Source of the DNA: Pedobacter mendelii
Lineage (GTDB): Bacteria > Bacteroidota > Bacteroidia > Sphingobacteriales > Sphingobacteriaceae
DNA: 64,000 nt
Direction of reading: 5' to 3'
Assembly (NCBI RefSeq): GCF_014635725.1
Contig: NZ_BMDJ01000004.1
Location: forward strand, 372,001-436,000
This document shows positions 55,860 through 64,000 of the stretch, piece by piece. The position numbers and the translations under genes were made by a program. Position 1 is the stretch's first letter; each line of letters begins with the position of its first letter. Below the pieces are notes generated by a model, which worked only from the letters and a program-made list of their open reading frames with translations, was not told the DNA's origin and ran no database searches.

Positions 55860-57287
55860 ATGAAAAGGAGAACTTTTATACAAAACACAAGCCTTTTAGG
55901 TGCTGGCATAGTCGCTTCAAAATTTTCTTTTGCTGCAGGTTTACCTCAAGAATTTCCTATTGTAAGGGTTGCTGAAGCTAAAAGACATTTTAAAAGTAAA
56001 GCAGTAGATAATGCAATTAAAACCTTTCAGGAAAATGTAAAAAATCCTGAATTGAACTGGCTTTTTGAAAACTGTTTTCCAAATACTTTAGATACTACAG
56101 TTTACCATACAGACAAAAATGGTAGACCCGATACTTACGTTATTACTGGTGATATTGATGCAATGTGGTTGCGTGATAGTTCTGCCCAGGTTTGGCCATA
56201 TTTACAGTTTGTGAATGAGGATGCACCCTTAAAAAAGCTTATTGCAGGCGTTATTATTCATCAAACACAATGCATTTTAAAAGATCCATATGCAAATGCA
56301 TTTTATGGTGATGCTAATAAAGTTGGTGAATGGAAAACCGATAGAACGGCTATGCAACCGGGCGTACATGAGCGGAAGTGGGAAATAGATTCATTATGTT
56401 ATCCAATTCGTTTAGCCTATCATTACTGGAAAAAGACCGGTGATAAATCTCCTTTCGATACTGATTGGAAGAAAGGAATAGAAGCCACTTTAAAAACATT
56501 TAAAGATCAACAGCGTAAAAACACAAAAGGTTCTTACCATTTTCAAAGAGAAACTACACAACCAACAGATAGTTTGCCAATGGCTGGTTACGGTTTCCCG
56601 GTAAATCCTGTTGGCTTAATTTGCTCAGCTTTTCGCCCGAGTGATGATGCCACCATATTTCCATTTTTAATTCCTTCTAATTTTTTTGCGGTAAGCAGTT
56701 TAAAACAAGCTGCAGAAATGGTCAAGACTTTACAAGCCGATGCATCATTAGAAAGTAGTTTATTAAATCTTGCTGATGAAGTTAATATGGCTATTCAGAA
56801 ATATGCAATTGTTAATCACCCAAAATACGGTAAAATTTATGCTTTCGAAGTTGATGGATTTGGGAGTTCTTATTTGATGGATGATTCTAATGTGCCTAGT
56901 TTATTGGCATTGCCATACTTAGGCTCTGTTAAGCTAAGCGACCCAATTTATCAAAATACACGGAAGTTTGCCCTTTCTTTAGATAACCCATATTTCTTTA
57001 AAGGCACTGCTGCTGAAGGAATAGGCGGTCCGCATGCTGGTCAGGATATGATTTGGCCAATGAGCATCACGATGAGGGCTTTAACCTCAACAGACGATAA
57101 GGAAATTAAAATGTGCATAGAAACTTTGCAAAAAACACATGCTGGAAAAGGATTTATGCATGAATCTTTTAATACAAACGACCCTTCAAAATTTACCAGA
57201 GCGTGGTTTGCATGGTCTAATACTTTATTTGGTGAGCTGCTTTGGCGAACTCATAATGAAAAACCTGTGCTTTTAAAATTAATTTAA
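55860..57287 (+). CDS. GH125 exo-alpha-1,6-mannosidase
   Basis: 475 residues. The start at 55860 gives a Tat-like signal, MKRRTFIQNTSLLGAGIVAS; the frame extends 13 codons upstream without purpose. GH125 (once DUF1237) signatures are DIDAMWLRDSSAQVWPYLQF, DDSNVPSLLALPYLG and GPHAGQDMIWPMSI. The family removes alpha-1,6-linked mannose, the linkage of the yeast mannan backbone and of the N-glycan core arm. It complements the GH92 enzymes on both sides. Export through Tat is an inference from the RR-x-F motif. Confidence 0.93.
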   Translation: MKRRTFIQNTSLLGAGIVASKFSFAAGLPQEFPIVRVAEAKRHFKSKAVDNAIKTFQENVKNPELNWLFENCFPNTLDTTVYHTDKNGRPDTYVITGDIDAMWLRDSSAQVWPYLQFVNEDAPLKKLIAGVIIHQTQCILKDPYANAFYGDANKVGEWKTDRTAMQPGVHERKWEIDSLCYPIRLAYHYWKKTGDKSPFDTDWKKGIEATLKTFKDQQRKNTKGSYHFQRETTQPTDSLPMAGYGFPVNPVGLICSAFRPSDDATIFPFLIPSNFFAVSSLKQAAEMVKTLQADASLESSLLNLADEVNMAIQKYAIVNHPKYGKIYAFEVDGFGSSYLMDDSNVPSLLALPYLGSVKLSDPIYQNTRKFALSLDNPYFFKGTAAEGIGGPHAGQDMIWPMSITMRALTSTDDKEIKMCIETLQKTHAGKGFMHESFNTNDPSKFTRAWFAWSNTLFGELLWRTHNEKPVLLKLI

Positions 57288-57396
57288 GGCATATTTAATT
57301 GGATAATTCCTTAGCTAAAAAATAATTTTTTATAACCATATAAACTTATTTCATTAAATAATTCTATGTTTAAATTTTTTATATTTTAATTTGATT

Positions 57397-57408
57397 AAAC
57401 GATTTAGT
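57397..57408 (+). promoter_or_regulatory. Shared 12-base site upstream of second GH92 (copy 3)
   Basis: AAACGATTTAGT, 89 bases before the start codon and 55 bases before the TA of the -7 box. Like copy 1 it is preceded by TT, giving TTAAACGATTTAGT. Confidence 0.6.
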
Positions 57409-57430
57409 GTAACGTTAATGCTATTTTTTA

Positions 57431-57459
57431 TTGTCGATTGTATTATTGGTATATATTTG
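57431..57459 (+). promoter_or_regulatory. Bacteroidetes-type promoter of second GH92
   Basis: TTG (57431-57433), 18 bases, TATATTTG (57452-57459). The -7 box is perfect and identical to that of GH125; the -33 box is partial. The start codon is at 57486. Confidence 0.55.
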
Positions 57460-57485
57460 ATTTACGAACCAATATATCAATAAGC

Positions 57486-59639
57486 ATGAAAGCCCTACAT
57501 AAAAATCTATTTAGTTTAATGTTAATTTTTCTGCTCGCATCAGCAGCAACAAAAAGTCAATCGGTTAGCAATTTTTCAAAATATGTAAACACTTTTATTG
57601 GGACGGCTCCATTAACAGATCCAAAAATTTTAGGCTATGAATTGCCAAAAGGCTGGCGCTCTTGGGCAGGTTTAACATTTCCAGGTAGCTCGTTGCCAAA
57701 TGCAATGGTACAACTTAGCCCAATCACTGAATACGGTTCCGGAGCAGGTTACGAATACGAAGATTCTGTGATTTATGGTTTCACACATACCAACAAAGGC
57801 CACTGGAATCTTTGTAACATTCCGATTTTGCCAATGTCGAATCCTGGCAGTAAGTTTGGGTCGAAATTCTCTCATAAAAATGAAAGTTCTGCGCCAGGGT
57901 TTTATCAGGTTTACCTCGAAGATTACAAAATTAATGTGAGCTTAACATCAACATTGAGGACGGGATTTCATAAATATGAATTCAAAAATAAGACCGGCAG
58001 AGAAATACTTTTTGATATGGGTAAAGCCAATAGCAAGGTGTCAACTTGGAATATCGAGCAAGAGGGAAGTTATGCAATTAAAGGCTTTCAAGGTGGTGAA
58101 AACGTTTATTTTTATGCTATCGTAAATACCCAAATAGCTAAAATCGATAAAATCGATGAAGGTAAACCTACTGGTTTTGCTATTGCTCACCTGGCAAATG
58201 GAAGTGTTGAACCTGTAGAACTTAAAATAGGCTTATCCTTTGTAAGTACTGAAAATGCTAAAGAGAATTTGTTAAAAGAAATAGGAAATAAATCTTTCGA
58301 GACAATTCGTAAAAATGCCACTCAAAAATGGGAATCCATATTGTCATCAATACAAGTTAAAGGAGGAACGGAGAAACAAAAAGTAATGCTGTATTCTTGT
58401 CTTTACCGCTCGTTTTTGTGGCCTGCTTTGCGTAGCGATGTAAATGGTGAATTTACCGATGCCAATCGTAAAGTGGTTAAATCTAATTTTAGGTATTATA
58501 CTGAACCATCTTTATGGGATACTTATCGCAATAAGGATATCCTTTTAGGCTTAATTTCTCCGGATGTTACACTTGATGTAATAAAATCGATGAAGGATGT
58601 TGGAGATAAGAAAGGGTTTATTCCCACGTTTTTTCATGGTGACCACGGTTCATCATCTATAGCAGGCGCTTATTTGCGAGGTATTGATAATTTCGATATA
58701 AAAGGTACTTATCAAATTTTATTAAAAAACGCGAATACACCGGGAGGTGCTCGGCCCTATGTAGAGGAATATATTGCTAAAGGCTTTATTTCAGAACCTG
58801 ATATTCCTGATCCGAAAGTTGAAACCAAAGCAAGTGCTGGTGTTTCTAAAACTTTAGAATATTCCTACGATGATTATTCGGTTGCTCAAATCGCAAAAAA
58901 ACTTGGTGACACCCTAAATTATAGAATCCTGATGGCGAGATCGAAAAATTACAAAAACATGTTCGACCCATCTACGCGGTTTATGCGTGGAAAATTAGCT
59001 GATGGAAGCTGGATTAAACCATTCAATCCTCAATTTCCGTATTATGAATATATGTATAGAGAAGCTAACGCCTGGCAGGTTTCTTTTTTTGCACCGCATG
59101 ATATGAAAGGTTTAATTGAATTATATGGCGGACCAAAGGGTTTTGAATCAAAACTAGATTCATTATTTACTGTACCTTGGAATCCAAATTATATTGCCAG
59201 AAATGTTGAAACAATGATTGGACAATATTGCCATGGAAATCAACCCGATCATGAAGCTCCTTTTTCTTATCATTTCATTGGCAAACCCGAAAAATCGCAA
59301 AAGATATTAGACAATATTTTAAACAATTTATACGGAATAGGTGATAACGGTTTAGCGCTTTGTGGTATGGATGATGCGGGAGAAATGTCTTCATGGTACG
59401 TTTTTAGTGCATTAGGTTTATATCCTTTCTCCGCAACAGATGCAGAATATATTTTAACAGTACCATTATTTGATGAGGTCAAATGGCGAACTAGTACCGG
59501 GAAATACATTACCATTTCAAAACCTGGAAAGGGAAGGGCAATTACAAATATTAAAGTAAATGGAAAAGACCTGAAGGGATATTTTGTTTCTCACGATTTG
59601 TTTATAAATGGAGGGAAAATAAATATACTGACGAAGTAA
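57486..59639 (+). CDS. GH92 family enzyme with Gln in place of the general acid
   Basis: 717 residues, exported (MKALHKNLFSLMLIFLLASAAT). GH92 layout is clear: YVNTFIGT, LTFPGSSLPNAMVQLSP, LWDTYRNKDILLG, EANAWQVSFFAPHDM and GMDDAGEMSSWYVFSALGLYP with the base aspartates. At the place of GNEPxHH it has GNQPDHE: Gln586 (codon 59241-59243) replaces the catalytic Glu. In the GH92 enzyme that removes mannose from Man-P-Man caps, the same Glu to Gln change is known, because phosphate needs no acid. This enzyme may therefore cleave mannosyl-phosphate. I chose ATG at 57486, which starts the signal peptide. Confidence 0.9.
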   Translation: MKALHKNLFSLMLIFLLASAATKSQSVSNFSKYVNTFIGTAPLTDPKILGYELPKGWRSWAGLTFPGSSLPNAMVQLSPITEYGSGAGYEYEDSVIYGFTHTNKGHWNLCNIPILPMSNPGSKFGSKFSHKNESSAPGFYQVYLEDYKINVSLTSTLRTGFHKYEFKNKTGREILFDMGKANSKVSTWNIEQEGSYAIKGFQGGENVYFYAIVNTQIAKIDKIDEGKPTGFAIAHLANGSVEPVELKIGLSFVSTENAKENLLKEIGNKSFETIRKNATQKWESILSSIQVKGGTEKQKVMLYSCLYRSFLWPALRSDVNGEFTDANRKVVKSNFRYYTEPSLWDTYRNKDILLGLISPDVTLDVIKSMKDVGDKKGFIPTFFHGDHGSSSIAGAYLRGIDNFDIKGTYQILLKNANTPGGARPYVEEYIAKGFISEPDIPDPKVETKASAGVSKTLEYSYDDYSVAQIAKKLGDTLNYRILMARSKNYKNMFDPSTRFMRGKLADGSWIKPFNPQFPYYEYMYREANAWQVSFFAPHDMKGLIELYGGPKGFESKLDSLFTVPWNPNYIARNVETMIGQYCHGNQPDHEAPFSYHFIGKPEKSQKILDNILNNLYGIGDNGLALCGMDDAGEMSSWYVFSALGLYPFSATDAEYILTVPLFDEVKWRTSTGKYITISKPGKGRAITNIKVNGKDLKGYFVSHDLFINGGKINILTK

Positions 59640-59696
59640 GTTGATTTTGCATTCAAAAGTAAAAGTTAAATTATACTAAATTAGCTTCTTACTTAA

Positions 59697-60605
59697 TTAA
59701 AAAATATTAGTTAAAGGTATATGATTTTGCTGTTTGTACTTGGAGGGTGAAACACCTGCATTTTTTTTAAAATATTTCCCAAAGAAAGAGGGATTACTGA
59801 AACTAAGGGCTAAAGCAACCTCGGAAATGTTAAGTAAATGGTTGTTTAGCAGTATTTTTGCTTCACCGATAACCATTTCATCTATAAGTTCTCCTGCCGT
59901 TTTTTCGGTTACTTGTTTCACCACCTGCGAAAGGTGCCTTGGGGTAATGCATAATTTGTTTGCATAATAAATTACCCGCTTTTCTTTTTTAAATTGCTCA
60001 GAAAGCAAATTCAGAAAATTTGTAGTTAATTCTAGCTTACTGTCTCTTTTGGCTGGTACTAAGCTAAATCTTTTATTGCTGAGCAAGATCAAATCGAAAA
60101 GTATCTCAATGAAACTATTTCGAATAATATCATTTCTCTGTGATATATCTGAAGGCAGTTTTAGCTTTTTTCTTAAAGCCAGCATGTCATGGTATAGGTC
60201 AGTATATTCCTCTTTTGTTAGCGAAAATTTATTGATGGATTGCGCTCTGAATGTTCTGTAATTTTGAGCAGTACTTAATGATATGCCTTGCTGGGTTAGA
60301 TAATTTTTGCTAAAGCCAACTTTAATAAAAGAGATATCCTGAATGTTATCTATTTCATAAATAGAGTCAGGGAAAATGAATAAAATATCTTTTTGTTTTA
60401 ACACTTCGGATACGAAATTAGTTTTGATATTAAGCTTTCCCTTAACGATTAAAATAAATGCAAAAGAAGTAGCTCTAAAAGTTCGGTTCAGGCAAAAATC
60501 AGGAATTTGATTTTCTAGGATACTAACTTCCAAATCCTCCGTTAATGGAAACTTTTCATCAATATTAATCGCTTGAGTGCTATTGTTAAGAAGCTGTTGC
60601 TGCAT
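59697..60605 (-). CDS. AraC family transcriptional regulator
   Basis: 302 residues. The N-terminal part (about 1-180) looks like a cupin-type sensor; the C-terminal 110 residues have two helix-turn-helix motifs: YYANKLCITPRHLSQVVKQV and NISEVALALSFSNPSFFGKYFKKNAGVSPSKYK, the classic AraC end. It converges on the second GH92 gene, 57 bases apart, and is a candidate regulator of the mannosidase genes. Confidence 0.93.
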   Translation of the reverse strand: MQQQLLNNSTQAINIDEKFPLTEDLEVSILENQIPDFCLNRTFRATSFAFILIVKGKLNIKTNFVSEVLKQKDILFIFPDSIYEIDNIQDISFIKVGFSKNYLTQQGISLSTAQNYRTFRAQSINKFSLTKEEYTDLYHDMLALRKKLKLPSDISQRNDIIRNSFIEILFDLILLSNKRFSLVPAKRDSKLELTTNFLNLLSEQFKKEKRVIYYANKLCITPRHLSQVVKQVTEKTAGELIDEMVIGEAKILLNNHLLNISEVALALSFSNPSFFGKYFKKNAGVSPSKYKQQNHIPLTNIF

Positions 60606-63483
<2,878 letters not shown>

Positions 63484-63487
<4 letters not shown>

Positions 63488-64000
63488 GAAAGCGCGTGTT
63501 GATTACGGGTGCTACAGGATTTATTGGATATCATATCATTCAGGCTGCATTGGCCAATAATTTGGAGGTTTATGTCAGTGTCCGCAAGAAGAGTATTGTT
63601 GCGCACCTCGCAGCATTTGATATTCGGTACGTTGAATTGAATTTCGATTCAATTGTACAAATGAAAGCGAACATTGAAGAAAATAAATACAATTACATTA
63701 TCCATGCAGCTGCAACAACTAAAGCCAAAAATCGTGAAGCGTATTTTCACATTAACGCAATTTATACGCGAAATCTTGCCATAGCTGCGTCAAGCGCAAC
63801 AAGTAAACTGGAGAAGTTTGTGTTCGTTAGTAGTTTGGCAGCACGTGGTCCATTCTCAGGCCTTCATGATTCTGCTAATTTATCAAATCCGCTAACTAAT
63901 TATGGTAGGAGTAAAGCACTCGCTGAAACTTATCTAAGCCAAATAAAAGATTTACCTGTGATAGTATTTAGACCTACTGCAGTTTACGGTCCGAGGGAGA
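63484..64000 (+). CDS. NAD-dependent epimerase/reductase, 5' part (truncated by the window)
   Basis: Open to the last base; 172 residues seen. RVLITGATGFIGYHIIQAAL is the Rossmann GxxGxxG start, IIHAAATTK the next motif, and VSSLAARGP plus YGRSKALAE (YxxxK) are the catalytic residues of extended SDRs. In Caulobacter a similar epimerase-like protein (CerR) reduces 3-ketoceramide; a like role is probable here. It overlaps the previous gene by ATGA. Confidence 0.85.

Overview
The window reads as chromosomal DNA of a member of the Sphingobacteriaceae (Bacteroidota), most likely Pedobacter or a close relative. This rests on AT-rich DNA, starts without clear Shine-Dalgarno sequences, promoters of the Bacteroidetes type (TTTG, about 19-20 bases, TAnnTTTG), Kdo synthesis (kdsB), a serine palmitoyltransferase operon for sphingolipids, fused SpmA-SpmB, and repeated glycoside hydrolases. 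The genus is an inference. No rRNA, tRNA, CRISPR array or intact insertion sequence was found.

Left part (1-20 kb): housekeeping genes. A fused SpmAB membrane protein and an S9 peptidase are followed by pyrG-yidC, small envelope genes, and the operon trpS / deoxynucleoside kinase / DUF5808 / kdsB. On the plus strand come plsC-gatC, a LolD-type ATPase, a cobalamin adenosyltransferase and two tiny genes. Then ispD, queA and a MacB-like permease. Middle (20-46 kb): aminotransferase, CDF transporter, an overlapping NUDIX/CPBP/bioA operon, a DnaQ-GIY-YIG nuclease, an ether-lipid pair (alkylglycerol monooxygenase-like plus lysoplasmalogenase-like), the pbpC / alpha-2-macroglobulin pair, topA, a beta-lactamase-like lipoprotein, glutathione peroxidase, aquaporin and mnmA.

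Right part (46-60 kb): an alpha-mannan or N-glycan degradation region without SusC/SusD: GH92, an OmpR-type two-component pair, GH125, a second GH92 and an AraC regulator. The three hydrolase genes share the identical 12-base word AAACGATTTAGT upstream, at similar distances from their promoters, which suggests one regulon. The second GH92 carries Gln where mannosidases of the family have the catalytic acid Glu (GNQP instead of GNEP), as remembered for mannosyl-phosphate-cleaving GH92 enzymes. The three may therefore act together on phosphorylated fungal mannan. Between them sits an AT-rich insert with an acetyltransferase-like membrane protein, a frameshifted YjbR gene, a complete but solitary contractile tail sheath gene, and a leaderless amidase with two SH3b domains.

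End (61-64 kb): serine palmitoyltransferase, a GNAT-like protein (candidate bacterial ceramide synthase) and a truncated NAD-dependent epimerase/reductase, each coupled by an ATGA overlap: a sphingolipid (ceramide) operon.

Across 1-44 kb the intergenic spaces repeatedly hold 'word-like' repeats: long hairpins or short tandem repeats made of simple phrases, each with its own vocabulary, almost always at the 3' end of a gene. They are the most unusual non-coding signal in the window.
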